Positions 1 to 13,658 are shown, counted from the first letter of the stretch. The stretch is DNA of 62,382 bases from Dehalococcoidales bacterium (GCA_016926115.1 JAFGPF010000027.1:1-62382); one strand, 5' to 3'. A program made the numbers and translations. Notes: generated by a model not told the origin, from the letters alone.

Positions 1-381
1 GCCGCGGTCGACGCCGTGGAAAGGTACGCGGCTCTTCAGGCGGAAATCAAGGAACTGGAGACGCAGCTAAACGAAGCCAAGCAGACGATTATCGATTACT
101 GCCAGTCCGAAGACCTCAACCGGGTCTACGGCAGCGAGTACGAGATTACCTATAAGCTTGTAGAAAGGACAGGATTCAGCGAGGACGAGGTCAGAACCAT
201 ACTGGAACCGGATGGACTCTGGGAGAAGGTGCTAGGCTTCGACGAGAAGCGTCTTAAGGAGCTTCTCGCCGACAAGTCTACGGCAGGTGAAATCAAGAAG
301 AAGCTGGAGTCCGTCAGGCGCATTACGTCGACCTTCCCCCAACTGCGACTGAAAAGACGTACTGAAGAAGAAGAGGAATAA
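1..381 (+). CDS. Probable PD-(D/E)XK nuclease family protein, C-terminal part
   Basis: The frame is open from the first base, so the gene begins outside the window and only about 126 residues are visible. A Lys/Glu-rich helix comes first, followed by a segment with the string VYGSEYEITYKL and a charged tail ending in EEEEE. This arrangement resembles the C-terminal tail that follows the catalytic domain of Chloroflexi PD-(D/E)XK (RecB-like) nucleases, but no catalytic residues are in view, so the family call is tentative. A GTG at base 16 could start a short protein, but there is no stop upstream in frame. The histidine phosphatase gene follows within 15 bases, suggesting an operon. Confidence 0.4.
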   Translation, partial: AAVDAVERYAALQAEIKELETQLNEAKQTIIDYCQSEDLNRVYGSEYEITYKLVERTGFSEDEVRTILEPDGLWEKVLGFDEKRLKELLADKSTAGEIKKKLESVRRITSTFPQLRLKRRTEEEEE

Positions 382-394
382 CAGGGGGTTGCTC

Positions 395-1000
395 TTGGCA
401 AGGATATTACTGGTAAGACACGGACAGACCAAGCTGCACCAGGCGGACAGGTTCTGGGGCAGTACCGATATCGCGTTAAGTGATACCGGTATCAAACAGT
501 CGGAAAAGCTGCACGACCGACTGGCTAAGGAAAAAATCAGCGCCGTTTACACCAGCACGCTGAGTCGCGCCCGTGCGACCGCGGATATCATCGTTGCCCG
601 CCGAAAGGTAAATATCACCGCCTGCAAGGAACTGAACGAATGCAACTTCGGCTATATCGAAGGCCTAACGTTCAACGAGATACAGCGACTGCACCCGGAG
701 CTTGCCGAAGAACTGCTCAACTGGAAGGCGGTTTCATTTCCCGGGGGTGAAAGCATGGAGGACCTGGAGGGACGTGTAAGCAGCTTCCTGGAAAGACTGG
801 ACAGGCACAAGGAAAAAGAAACGGTACTTATCGTATCCCATGGAGGTCCCCTGCGACTCATCATCTGCAACCTGCTGGGCGTGGGACTGGAGCACTGGCT
901 GAAGTTGCGGATTGAACAAGCGTCCCTCAGCATTGTGGAAACGTATCCCCAGGGCAATATTTTAACCCTGCTTAACGATACTTCCCATCTCAAGATATAG
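395..1000 (+). CDS. Histidine phosphatase family protein (phosphoglycerate mutase-like)
   Basis: About 201 residues. The N-terminal LLVRHGQT motif carries the catalytic His of the branch-2 histidine phosphatase fold, and a second motif, VSHGGPLR, supplies the second catalytic His near residue 150. The glutamate-containing segment FPGGESM is typical of CobC/GpmB-type members. The substrate cannot be read from sequence: alpha-ribazole phosphate, phosphoglycerate or another phosphoester are all possible. The TTG at 395 was chosen because AGGGGG at 383-388 lies six bases upstream; the TTG at 389 directly abuts that sequence. It forms a tight cluster with the ATP-PPase gene downstream. Confidence 0.85.
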   Translation: MARILLVRHGQTKLHQADRFWGSTDIALSDTGIKQSEKLHDRLAKEKISAVYTSTLSRARATADIIVARRKVNITACKELNECNFGYIEGLTFNEIQRLHPELAEELLNWKAVSFPGGESMEDLEGRVSSFLERLDRHKEKETVLIVSHGGPLRLIICNLLGVGLEHWLKLRIEQASLSIVETYPQGNILTLLNDTSHLKI

Positions 1001-1008
1001 GAGGCAAT

Positions 1009-1701
1009 ATTCCGAGAGTATTCGCTTCATGGAGCGGCGGCAAGGACTGCTGTCTCGCCCTGTACCGGGCGAAGGCAAGCGGACTGGAGGTCGTCTACCT
1101 TGCCAACACAATCAGCGGAGACGGAGAACGCTCGCGCAGTCACGGCATATCCGCCGCGGTCATCAGGAAACAGGCGGAGGCACTGGGCATCCCCATCATG
1201 CAGCAGCGCACCGAGGGAGATAACTACGAAGCCCAGTTTATCACCATGCTCAAGGTCTTTAAAAAGGAAGGCATTGAAGGCGGCGTCTTTGGCGATATCG
1301 ACTTCAATGCGCACCGCGAGTGGATTGAAGGAGTATGCCGGGAAGTAAGCATGAAACCGTACCTGCCGCTATGGGAAGAAGACCAGAAGAAGCTCATGGA
1401 AGAATTCATCGACGCCGGATTTGTTGCCGTGGTTATCGCTGCTAAAGCTGAACTCTTCGGGGAAGAAATACTGGGAAAACAGATAGACGGAGACTTTATC
1501 AAAAGTATGGAGAAAATGAGCAAGACCAAAGGTGTTACCCCCTGCGGCGAAGCCGGAGAGTACCATACGCTGGTCATCGACGGGCCGCTTTTCAAGAAAC
1601 GACTGGAAATAACGGAGAGCCGCCATGTGGAGAGGGAAGGCATACATTTTCTGGATGTTTTAAACCTGGAACTCAAACCTGTTACACGAGAAGCTAAATG
1701 A
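1009..1701 (+). CDS. Diphthine-ammonia ligase-like ATP-PPase (DUF71), non-canonical start
   Basis: The reading frame encodes the ATP-pyrophosphatase P-loop near its N-terminus (FASWSGGKDCCLALY). It continues through the DUF71 hallmark GVFGDIDFNAHREW and the C-terminal CGEAGEYHTLVIDGP, giving about 230 residues as expected for the archaeal-type diphthine-ammonia ligase family. Bacteria lack diphthamide, so the real substrate here is unknown. The P-loop lies upstream of the first ATG (1198), and there is no ATG, GTG or TTG between the in-frame stop at 973 and the P-loop. A strong AGGAGG at 999-1004 precedes ATT at 1009 by four bases, so initiation at ATT is proposed. The stop overlaps the next start as ATGA. 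Confidence 0.8.
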   Translation: MPRVFASWSGGKDCCLALYRAKASGLEVVYLANTISGDGERSRSHGISAAVIRKQAEALGIPIMQQRTEGDNYEAQFITMLKVFKKEGIEGGVFGDIDFNAHREWIEGVCREVSMKPYLPLWEEDQKKLMEEFIDAGFVAVVIAAKAELFGEEILGKQIDGDFIKSMEKMSKTKGVTPCGEAGEYHTLVIDGPLFKKRLEITESRHVEREGIHFLDVLNLELKPVTREAK

Positions 1702-1952
1702 CCAGGATAATCGCTAAGGTAATATCCCAGAAAGGCACCTGCGACGCTGGCCACAGGGTCGGGGATGAATTCGTCATCGGTCAGACAACTCCCCTAGGTA
1801 TGTGCTCCTGGGCGTTTTATACGCTGTTCCCCTTTGCCGAGCCGCTTGAGTTCGGCGCGGCTTTCCCCTGGGAAAAAGACCCGTCCAAAGCCCGTGTAGC
1901 CTGCCCTGACCCGGATAACCCGGTGGTATTCGAGCTAAGACGAGTGGAATAG
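1698..1952 (+). CDS. TIGR04076 family small protein
   Basis: An 84-residue protein of unknown function. It has the pattern of the TIGR04076 family: a beta-strand start (IIAKVISQKGTC), GHRVGDEFVI, the Cys-Trp segment MCSWAFYTLFPF, and a C-terminal ACPDPDNPVVFELRRVE. The two central Cys and the conserved aromatic run could bind a metal or be redox-active, but no activity is established. Its ATG overlaps the stop of the ATP-PPase gene by four bases, so the two are translationally coupled. A paralogue with the same architecture lies at 26468-26740. Confidence 0.8.
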   Translation: MTRIIAKVISQKGTCDAGHRVGDEFVIGQTTPLGMCSWAFYTLFPFAEPLEFGAAFPWEKDPSKARVACPDPDNPVVFELRRVE

Positions 1953-1968
1953 CAGAATTATAGCAACT

Positions 1969-2304
1969 CTAGAACCAGAACAGCAAGAGTTCTTTTATAT
2001 TCCACCCTGCTACCATGCATAAAAGCAGAATAGCCGGTATCAACCATCTCCCCGGGACAAACCAGCTTATCAGCACCGGTATGCCGAACTTGAGTATCGC
2101 CAGCTTGGTAACTGAATCCAGCGACCCTCTTAAGAGAGGATTCAGCTCCGGATAACCGGAACGAGCCGCCAGCAAGGTCAAGACAAGGTCGAGCAACTGC
2201 AAAGACAGGAAAACCGCTTTGAGGATTGTATCAATCCTGTCCCGTTTCCTGGTCCTGTATACTATGTAGCCGATTGGTCCCGTGATATGCTGCCCGAGCG
2301 ACAT
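1969..2304 (-). CDS. Small multi-span membrane protein (DUF5658-like)
   Basis: A 111-residue hydrophobic protein with about three membrane spans. The segment DLVLTLLAARSGYPELNPLL matches the D...LT...E.NPL pattern of DUF5658 membrane proteins. A Lys/Arg-rich stretch (YRTRKRDR) precedes the first span, placing that end in the cytoplasm by the positive-inside rule. The ATG is preceded by AGGAAAGAG on the minus strand. It is convergent with the upstream cluster and divergent from ligA. No function can be assigned. Confidence 0.6.
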   Translation of the reverse strand: MSLGQHITGPIGYIVYRTRKRDRIDTILKAVFLSLQLLDLVLTLLAARSGYPELNPLLRGSLDSVTKLAILKFGIPVLISWFVPGRWLIPAILLLCMVAGWNIKELLLFWF

Positions 2305-2464
2305 TTACTCTTTCCTGCGATTTCTTTTTAACGTTTACGTCCTCAAGATAATCCGTGGGCAGAGAATATTTGATAAATATAACCCGCAGAAAAATGAACA
2401 ATGCATAAAATTCCGTTATTCCCATAGTTACTTTTTCACAATTAAGCCCTGTGCTATACTTTAG

Positions 2465-4528
<2,064 letters not shown>

Positions 4529-4532
4529 CACC

Positions 4533-5114
4533 ATGAAATTAATCGTTGGACTGGGGAATCCCGGATTTTTATACACGCGCAACCGGCATAACGTCGGTTT
4601 CATGTGCGTCAAACACCTGGCCAAGATACAGGAAATACGCTTCGACCGCAAGCAGGGACAGGCGCGCACGGGCATCGGCAATATCGCCGGCAGGCGGGTA
4701 CTGCTGGCGCGCCCGCAGACCTACATGAACGCCAGCGGCGAATCGGTCAGCGCCCTCGCCAGAAAGCTCAATGTCAATCCGTCAGATATTATAATCATCC
4801 ACGACGACCTCGACCTCCCGCCGGGGAAAATACGCCTCCGACTCGGCGGCGGGTCCGGCGGGCACAAGGGAATCGAGTCCATCATCGCGCGACTCGGCAG
4901 CAAGGACTTCTACCGTGTAAGGGTCGGCGTGGGACGACCGGACACTCCCGCGGAATCTCCCGCCGAAAAAGAAGAGGCGGTCATCGCCTACGTCCTCTCC
5001 GACTTCACCAGCGACGAGAAAAAAATCATAGATAAGATTATTCCCGATGTCAGCCAGGCGATAGTCAGCCTGCTCACCGAGGGGCTGGATATTGCCATGA
5101 ACAAGTTCAACTAA
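4533..5114 (+). CDS. pth: Peptidyl-tRNA hydrolase
   Basis: A 193-residue enzyme that frees tRNAs from drop-off peptidyl-tRNA. The N-terminal GLGNPG and RNRHNVGF motifs are present with catalytic His19. They are followed by the PQTYMNASGESV loop and HDDLDLPPGKIRLR, all diagnostic for bacterial Pth. Full length and intact. It lies four bases after ligA, indicating co-transcription. Nothing unusual is seen. Confidence 0.97.
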   Translation: MKLIVGLGNPGFLYTRNRHNVGFMCVKHLAKIQEIRFDRKQGQARTGIGNIAGRRVLLARPQTYMNASGESVSALARKLNVNPSDIIIIHDDLDLPPGKIRLRLGGGSGGHKGIESIIARLGSKDFYRVRVGVGRPDTPAESPAEKEEAVIAYVLSDFTSDEKKIIDKIIPDVSQAIVSLLTEGLDIAMNKFN

Positions 5115-5257
5115 TTTTCCTCTACGCTCATTCTGAGCCTGTCGAAGAATTCCCACCCAAACCGCCTTCGTATCTTCTCCGGCTTATCCCGCCAGTTTCT
5201 CTTTTGCTATACTCCAATCCCCGATGTTATAATTTTCATATCTAAAGGATATTGATT

Positions 5258-5758
5258 TTGAAAGACAAACTCATATTCATCGGGGTCATCGGCGGGGGTA
5301 AGGTCTCACCGGAGGTAGCCTCCATCGCCGAAGAAGTGGGGCGGGAGATTGCCCGGCAGGGCGCGGCGCTGGTCTGCGGGGGACTCGGCGGCGTGATGGA
5401 AGCCGCCTGTAAAGGCGCCGCTGAAGTCGGCGGGCTGACCGTCGGCATTCTCCCCGGTGACAGCCGTCTGACCGCTAATCCCTACGTAAAAATACCAATC
5501 GTTACCGGACTCGGCCACGCCCGGAACGTGGCGGTGGTCAAGTCTTCCCAGGCGTTAATCGCCATCGACGGCAGCTACGGCACGCTCACGGAAATCGGGC
5601 ACGCCCTGCAGAACGGCATCCCGGTTATCGGTTTGAATACATGGTCGCTGGCGATTGACGGAAAGACCGACGATAGTATAATACACGCCGCCAGCCCGAA
5701 GGAAGCGGTAAATAAAGCCATCGAAATTGTAAGGAACGGCGGTAGTAGTGAGTACTAA
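5258..5758 (+). CDS. TIGR00725 family protein (SLOG/LOG-like nucleotide-binding fold)
   Basis: About 166 residues with a Rossmann-like SLOG fold: N-terminal IFIGVIGGGKVS, central GGLGGVMEAACKGA, and the C-terminal DGSYGTLTEIGHAL. The last replaces the PGGxGT motif of LOG phosphoribohydrolases with a Ser-Tyr pair. Members of TIGR00725 are related to the lysine-decarboxylase-like/LOG proteins; their substrates are unknown. The TTG at 5258 is preferred because AAAGGA lies eight bases upstream; the TTG at 5252 would leave only two. A TATAAT at 5228-5233 could be its -10. It overlaps the next gene by 11 bases. Confidence 0.75.
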   Translation: MKDKLIFIGVIGGGKVSPEVASIAEEVGREIARQGAALVCGGLGGVMEAACKGAAEVGGLTVGILPGDSRLTANPYVKIPIVTGLGHARNVAVVKSSQALIAIDGSYGTLTEIGHALQNGIPVIGLNTWSLAIDGKTDDSIIHAASPKEAVNKAIEIVRNGGSSEY

Positions 5759-6248
5759 AGAAGCAAAAGCGATAAAGACGAAACGATATTTAACTCCCGC
5801 CCTGATTTTTGGTCTCCTAATTCCGGTTACCAGCGTGATAACGGCGACTATTTCCTGTAATCCTGACATGCCCCGAAAACTCCTCCCGGCTTACTACCTG
5901 AGTATCCAGTTCCCGATAGACGAAAAAGACATCAGCACCCTCACGATAAAGCGGGGAGACTCCGCGACCCTCCCGGTTACCGTAACCTCCAATTCGGAGA
6001 CACCTATCTCCATCCGTCTTATCCAGAACGACCAGCGTACATTGCCGGAAATAATCGCGTTTGAAAGCGGGCATGAATACGTCACACTGCAACCGGGGGA
6101 GTCCACCACTCTATATGTTACCTTCACTGTTTCCGAATTCGCTACACCGGGCAAATACAACACAGGCATACACGGCGAACTCAAGGATCCCGTCGAAGAC
6201 CGCGCTCTCATGACCCAGAGATACAACCTGGTTGTAACCGATAGCTAA
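5748..6248 (+). CDS. Secreted or membrane-anchored beta-sandwich protein of unknown function
   Basis: A 166-residue protein with an N-terminal basic stretch (KAIKTKRYLTPA) and a hydrophobic span, then an extracellular-looking region rich in Thr, Ser and Val. The pattern STLTIKRGDSATLPVTVTSN...LQPGESTTLYVTF is that of an Ig-like/NEW3 beta sandwich often found in archaeal and bacterial surface proteins. A Cys follows the hydrophobic segment but the lipobox is poor. The GTG start lies inside the end of the preceding gene, so translation is probably coupled. No function is assigned. Confidence 0.6.
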   Translation: MSTKEAKAIKTKRYLTPALIFGLLIPVTSVITATISCNPDMPRKLLPAYYLSIQFPIDEKDISTLTIKRGDSATLPVTVTSNSETPISIRLIQNDQRTLPEIIAFESGHEYVTLQPGESTTLYVTFTVSEFATPGKYNTGIHGELKDPVEDRALMTQRYNLVVTDS

Positions 6249-8553
<2,305 letters not shown>

Positions 8554-8572
8554 TATAATATAACTAAATCAG

Positions 8573-9595
8573 ATGAAAGAAATCGGCGTCACCACTACCG
8601 TTCCAGTAGAGGTTCTGATAGCCGCCGGGTATCAGCCAATCGACCTGAATAACGTCCTCGTCGCCGACCACAATCCGGGACGTCTCATCACCATCGCCGA
8701 GAGGGCAGGCTTTCCCCTCAACTGCTGCAGCTGGATAAAGGGTATTTACGGTGCCTGCATGGATATGGGCATCCGCGACGTCCTCTGCGTTACCAGCGGC
8801 GACTGCTCCAATACCGTCATGCTTATGGAGACACTGAAACTAAAGGGGCTGAATACCGTACCTTTCGCTTACCCGGAAAGCCCCGACCCCCGCCTCATGC
8901 AGGAGAAATTGAAATCGCTGGCGGCGATCCTCGGCACGACGCTCGAAGCCGCCGAAAAAATCAGGCGGGAACTCAAGCCCGTACGCGACCTCGTACTGAA
9001 ATTGGACGAGCTTACCTGGAAGGAAAACACCGTCAGCGGCTGGGAGAACAACCTCTGGCTGGTATCAACATCCGACTTCAATGGGGACTTTCATAAATAT
9101 CAGCGGGACCTGCAGGAATTACTCCAAGCCTGCTTAAAGCGCCAGCCGTACCCTGCCGACCGGCTCCGGCTGGCATATATCGGCGTGCCTTCGGTGTACG
9201 CCCGCGAGTTATACCCCTTCATCGAGAAACACGGCGCCAGGGTCGTCTTCAACGAAGTCCAGCGCCAGTTCGCCATGCCCGAACCCGGCGGTTCGCTGGC
9301 GGAACAGTATTCCGGTTACACCTATCCCTACTCCATCAACGAGCGGCTCGAAGATATCAAGAGGGAAATCAATACGCGCGAGGTGGACGGCGTTATCCAC
9401 TATGTGCAGGCTTTCTGCCACCGCGGTATCGGCGATATTATCTTCCGGGACGCCATAAACCTGCCCGTGCTGACGCTGGAAGGCAACGACGATTTCTTCT
9501 TGAGCAACCACGTCAAGACGCGCATCGAGGCCTTCCTGGACATGATACAGCGGAGCAAGCAGCATAAATATAGTCCGGCGATTAAAAATCACTAA
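8573..9595 (+). CDS. 2-hydroxyacyl-CoA dehydratase family protein (HgdB/FldC-like), stand-alone
   Basis: A 340-residue protein of the HGD-D superfamily, whose members bind a 4Fe-4S cluster and dehydrate 2-hydroxyacyl-CoA or reduce aromatic rings with an ATP-driven activator. Cysteines 51, 52, 62, 72 and 78 cluster in the first domain (FPLNCCSWIKG, ACMDMG, SGDCSNTVM). No partner subunit or ASKHA activator gene (HgdC/BadF-type) is seen nearby, so the catalytic role is uncertain. TATAAT at 8554-8559 ends 13 bases before the ATG and no Shine-Dalgarno is evident, suggesting a leaderless or near-leaderless transcript. Confidence 0.8.
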   Translation: MKEIGVTTTVPVEVLIAAGYQPIDLNNVLVADHNPGRLITIAERAGFPLNCCSWIKGIYGACMDMGIRDVLCVTSGDCSNTVMLMETLKLKGLNTVPFAYPESPDPRLMQEKLKSLAAILGTTLEAAEKIRRELKPVRDLVLKLDELTWKENTVSGWENNLWLVSTSDFNGDFHKYQRDLQELLQACLKRQPYPADRLRLAYIGVPSVYARELYPFIEKHGARVVFNEVQRQFAMPEPGGSLAEQYSGYTYPYSINERLEDIKREINTREVDGVIHYVQAFCHRGIGDIIFRDAINLPVLTLEGNDDFFLSNHVKTRIEAFLDMIQRSKQHKYSPAIKNH

Positions 9596-10630
<1,035 letters not shown>

Positions 10631-10664
10631 TAGGACAATCCCAAATTATCGGTAAAGGTGCGGG

Positions 10665-11588
10665 ATGGAAGGAATTAGTACAAAAATCCGCGAAGCAGTA
10701 AAATCGCACGGCTATAAAGCCAGGACCGTATCCATCGCGCACCTGCCGGAGGTACAGGAAGCCGTTGGCGGACTGGTCAGGCAGGGACTAATAAACAGGC
10801 AACTACATGAAAAATGGCATTTTTATTTAAGGACCAACGAAAACCTGCCGGAGGCAAAGACCATCATCGTCGTGGCAATGCCCCAACCCTTTACGCGTCT
10901 CAGATTTGAATGGCAGGGAAGGATTTTTCCGGCAGACATTCCCCCAACCTATTTCACCAAAGTGGATGATTCTCGCGCCGAACTAACTCTAAAAAGCGTA
11001 CTGGAACTCACCGGATACAGGATAGTAAAAGCCCGTCTGGCATTAAAAACACTTGCTGTCCGCAGCGGTCTGGCCGAATACGGCAGAAACAATATCAGTT
11101 ATGTGCCGGGGATGGGCAGCCTCCACCAGTTGATTGCCTTTTATTCCGATTGTCCCTGTGAAGAAGATAACTGGCATGAATCCCAAGTAATGAAAGAATG
11201 TGATAATTGCCTGTTATGCCGCGAGAATTGTCCCACCGGAAGCATCACCACAGACCGTTTCCTTATTCATGCCGAGAAATGCCTGGGTTTTCTCAACGAG
11301 GAAGACCCTGATTCCCCCTACTGGGTTAAACAACAGCCGGACTGGCCTAATGCCCTCATTGGCTGTATGCGCTGTCAATTCGTATGCCCTGTGGATAAAT
11401 CTTATCTGCACAAGATTATAGAAGGCCCCTCCTTCTCTGAAAAAGAAACCTCCCTCATTCTTAATAAAACACGCTGGGGAAATTTATCTCCAGAAACACG
11501 AGAGAAACTGGATGATATATATTGGGTATATCCGTTTTTACCAAGAAACCTGAGTGCCCTAATCGAAAAACAAAATGGAATCGCATAG
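10665..11588 (+). CDS. 4Fe-4S double-cluster protein, epoxyqueuosine reductase (QueG)-like
   Basis: A 307-residue protein. Its C-terminal half has two ferredoxin-type clusters (CDNCLLCRENCP, then C...CMRCQFVCPVD). Its N-terminal part resembles the cobalamin-binding QueG/reductive-dehalogenase-like fold (LAVRSGLAEYGRNNISYVPGMG). It is shorter than true QueG (about 350-380 residues) and lacks the C-terminal HEAT repeats, so queuosine function is doubtful; it may be a paralogous corrinoid/Fe-S reductase. Base composition is visibly more AT-rich than that of the flanking genes. Confidence 0.7.
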   Translation: MEGISTKIREAVKSHGYKARTVSIAHLPEVQEAVGGLVRQGLINRQLHEKWHFYLRTNENLPEAKTIIVVAMPQPFTRLRFEWQGRIFPADIPPTYFTKVDDSRAELTLKSVLELTGYRIVKARLALKTLAVRSGLAEYGRNNISYVPGMGSLHQLIAFYSDCPCEEDNWHESQVMKECDNCLLCRENCPTGSITTDRFLIHAEKCLGFLNEEDPDSPYWVKQQPDWPNALIGCMRCQFVCPVDKSYLHKIIEGPSFSEKETSLILNKTRWGNLSPETREKLDDIYWVYPFLPRNLSALIEKQNGIA

Positions 11589-11642
11589 AATTATCCATTT
11601 ATCGCTCAATTTCACTCGTCAGTGGTAAATTTTTGGCTAAAC

Positions 11643-11687
11643 GTACTTAAGTACTGATTGACAAGCTATTGCGGAATTGCGTAAAAT
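11643..11687 (+). promoter_or_regulatory. Promoter of tubulin-like gene A with 12-bp palindrome
   Basis: TTGACA at 11658-11663 and TAAAAT at 11682-11687 are spaced by 18 bases. Immediately upstream of the -35 box is the perfect palindrome GTACTTAAGTAC at 11643-11654, well placed to be an operator or activator site. The regulator is unknown. Confidence 0.65.
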
Positions 11688-11713
11688 AGTAAAACTACCT
11701 GAACAGGTGAGTA

Positions 11714-12889
11714 ATGAAATTAGTTGTTGTTGGTTTCGGACAGTGCGGAGGCAGGATTGCTGATGAGTTTGCCCGACTTAACGGTAAAGCCCGCGGACTG
11801 CGCGGGTTAAATATCGTCACCGGCGCCTATGCGGTGAATACCGACCGCGCCGACCTGAGTGGTCTGACCACTATCAAGTCCGACTACGACCACCGTATCC
11901 TCATCGGTAACAGAAAGACCGGCGGTCATGGCGTGGGTAAAATCAATGAACTCGGCGCCGAGATTGCCCGGGAAGACTCCGATAAAGTCATCGAGACGAT
12001 AAGGAATGCCAAATATTTCCAGGAAACGGACGCCTTTCTGCTTTGTGCCGGGTCTGCGGGCGGCACCGGCTCCGGTGCTATATCGGTCATGACCCAGCAG
12101 ATTAAAGAGCGGTACGTCGATAAACCCGTTTACAATCTCATCGTCCTCCCCTTTGAGCATGAAGAAGCGACCGAAGACCGGACAGTTTACAATGTAGCCA
12201 CCTGTCTTAAGTCCAGTTACCTGGTCGCCGATGCCATATTCCTGGTCGATAACCAGAGATACGTAAGTAAGGATACCTCTCTCCGGCATAATCTCAACAA
12301 AATAAATTCTCATATAGTCCAGCCGTTTTTCAATCTGCTCTGCGCCGGCGAGGAAGTCAAGTCGAGATACATCGGAGCCAAGATACTGGACGCCGGTGAC
12401 ATCATTCAAACACTTGTTGGCTGGACGACTCTGGGGTTCGGTCGTTCCCAGACCTCGGCATTTAAATCATTATTCTCATCGAGTCGCCACTTCAGGAATA
12501 AAGCCACGGAAACACAGAAAGGGACTCAGGCGCTCGACGAAGCCGTCAGCGGACTATCCGTAAAGTGTAATCCTCTGGACTCGAAGAGGGCTTTGTACCT
12601 TGTTTCCGCGCCTGCCAGGGAAATAAACGTAGACCTGATAAAGGAATTGGGCACGTATATCAAGAACATGGCCCCGGAGGCGATAATCAGGAGTGGTGAT
12701 TATCCCAGGGAAAAAGGCAACATGGATGTTACCGTAGTGCTTTCCGAAATGAGTGATGTTGAAAAGGTCAGGAACTACTTTACCAAGGCTATCAACCTCA
12801 TCGCGGAACTCAAGAAGCGTCAGGAAGGCGTAGTAAGCACACAGCGAGGGATTGATATCACAATTAAAGACATTCCCTCGCTGTTATAA
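11714..12889 (+). CDS. Tubulin/FtsZ-superfamily GTPase (CetZ-like), paralogue A
   Basis: A 391-residue protein with the tubulin-superfamily GTPase motifs in order. These are the nucleotide loop GFGQCGGRI (7-15), the T3 AVNTD (40-44) and the signature SAGGTGSG (114-121). The T7-like catalytic segment LDAGDIIQTL (225-234) resembles archaeal CetZ more than FtsZ. The GQCG string is also close to eukaryotic tubulin. After a variable linker the protein ends exactly with KDIPSLL, resembling the FtsZ C-terminal peptide (LDIPAFL). It has its own promoter. A 391-residue paralogue is at 16386-17561, with two helical repeat proteins on the opposite strand between them. Likely a polymerising cytoskeletal GTPase; function inferred. 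Confidence 0.85.
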   Translation: MKLVVVGFGQCGGRIADEFARLNGKARGLRGLNIVTGAYAVNTDRADLSGLTTIKSDYDHRILIGNRKTGGHGVGKINELGAEIAREDSDKVIETIRNAKYFQETDAFLLCAGSAGGTGSGAISVMTQQIKERYVDKPVYNLIVLPFEHEEATEDRTVYNVATCLKSSYLVADAIFLVDNQRYVSKDTSLRHNLNKINSHIVQPFFNLLCAGEEVKSRYIGAKILDAGDIIQTLVGWTTLGFGRSQTSAFKSLFSSSRHFRNKATETQKGTQALDEAVSGLSVKCNPLDSKRALYLVSAPAREINVDLIKELGTYIKNMAPEAIIRSGDYPREKGNMDVTVVLSEMSDVEKVRNYFTKAINLIAELKKRQEGVVSTQRGIDITIKDIPSLL

Positions 12890-13026
12890 TAAAGTTATTC
12901 AATTGACTGCTACGTATAATGCTCCAGAACACCCCGCTTAATAGCTAAATCCGGTTGATAATATCACGCTTATTAGCTGGATTTCACGGGAACGACAGTG
13001 TCCGGTAACCCATCGGGATTTTCTAA

Positions 13027-13539
13027 TTATCTGGCTATCTTGGAATAAATCTGCCATGCCTGTTCGATGGTATCGTCACGTACTTTCCAGGCTTTACCTA
13101 TATGGTCTTCACGGGACTTGGCAGCTTCCTCCAGAGCCGATTCACAAGCTCTGATGGCCGCCTCTTCGGCGCTTTTATAGGCTTCTTCAGCCCGCGCGAT
13201 TACGCTCTCACGGGCTTTGGCGGCTTTGGCTATCGCTTCGTCACGGTCTTTAGTTGCCTGTGCTACGGCGGCTTCATAGGCTCTAGAAGCCTGCTGCTCC
13301 GCCCTTTTATAGGCTTTAGCCACCTGTACTTCATTCTCGTGGTAAGCCTTGGCGACCTGACGCTCGGCGTCCATATAGGCGGCATAAGCTCTTTCCGCCT
13401 GACTCATTACTTCGTCAAGCGGGCTCTTCGGTCGCTCTTCTGATGCTGGGGTTTCTTCAACCTCTGCAGAGGGGGTTACGGCTTCTACTACCTCTTCCGG
13501 CGTAGAGGATTTCTTGGTTCGTTCTTTCTGGTCAGCCAC
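13027..13539 (-). CDS. Hendecad-repeat helical protein (ten 11-residue repeats)
   Basis: A 170-residue protein of unknown family. Residues 1-45 are polar and acidic and probably disordered. Residues 61-170 are ten gap-free 11-residue repeats, for example QVAKAYHENEV, QVAKAYKRAEQ, QASRAYEAAVA and KAAKARESVIA, running to the last residue. Such hendecads form right-handed coiled coils or long amphipathic helices that can lie on membranes. There is no signal peptide. GTG start with AAGGAGGT six bases upstream. It lies between the two tubulin-like genes, convergent with copy A and downstream of the larger repeat protein, but with its own promoter. Confidence 0.8.
   Translation of the reverse strand: MADQKERTKKSSTPEEVVEAVTPSAEVEETPASEERPKSPLDEVMSQAERAYAAYMDAERQVAKAYHENEVQVAKAYKRAEQQASRAYEAAVAQATKDRDEAIAKAAKARESVIARAEEAYKSAEEAAIRACESALEEAAKSREDHIGKAWKVRDDTIEQAWQIYSKIAR
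13030..13359 (-). repeat. 33-bp coding repeats, ten units (hendecads)
   Basis: Ten consecutive 11-codon units at the 3' end of the small helical gene. Identity is mostly at the protein pattern level (Ala at positions 2 and 5, aromatic or Arg at position 6), not at DNA level, so the repeats are old and under protein-level selection. Confidence 0.8.
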
Positions 13540-13629
13540 CAGACACCTCCTTAAATAGTCTTATTAGCTTTGCAGCTTCATTTACTAGAAATACTATGGG
13601 CATGAATGCTGGGATACCACTTAGTGCCC

Positions 13630-13658
13630 AGTATATTGCTCACTTTATAAAAAGTCAA
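13630..13658 (-). promoter_or_regulatory. Promoter of the hendecad-repeat gene
   Basis: On the minus strand, TTGACT (complement of 13653-13658) and TATACT (complement of 13630-13635) are separated by exactly 17 bases. The expected transcript starts near 13623, leaving a leader of about 80 bases before the GTG at 13539. This gives the small helical protein transcription independent of the large repeat gene. Confidence 0.65.
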
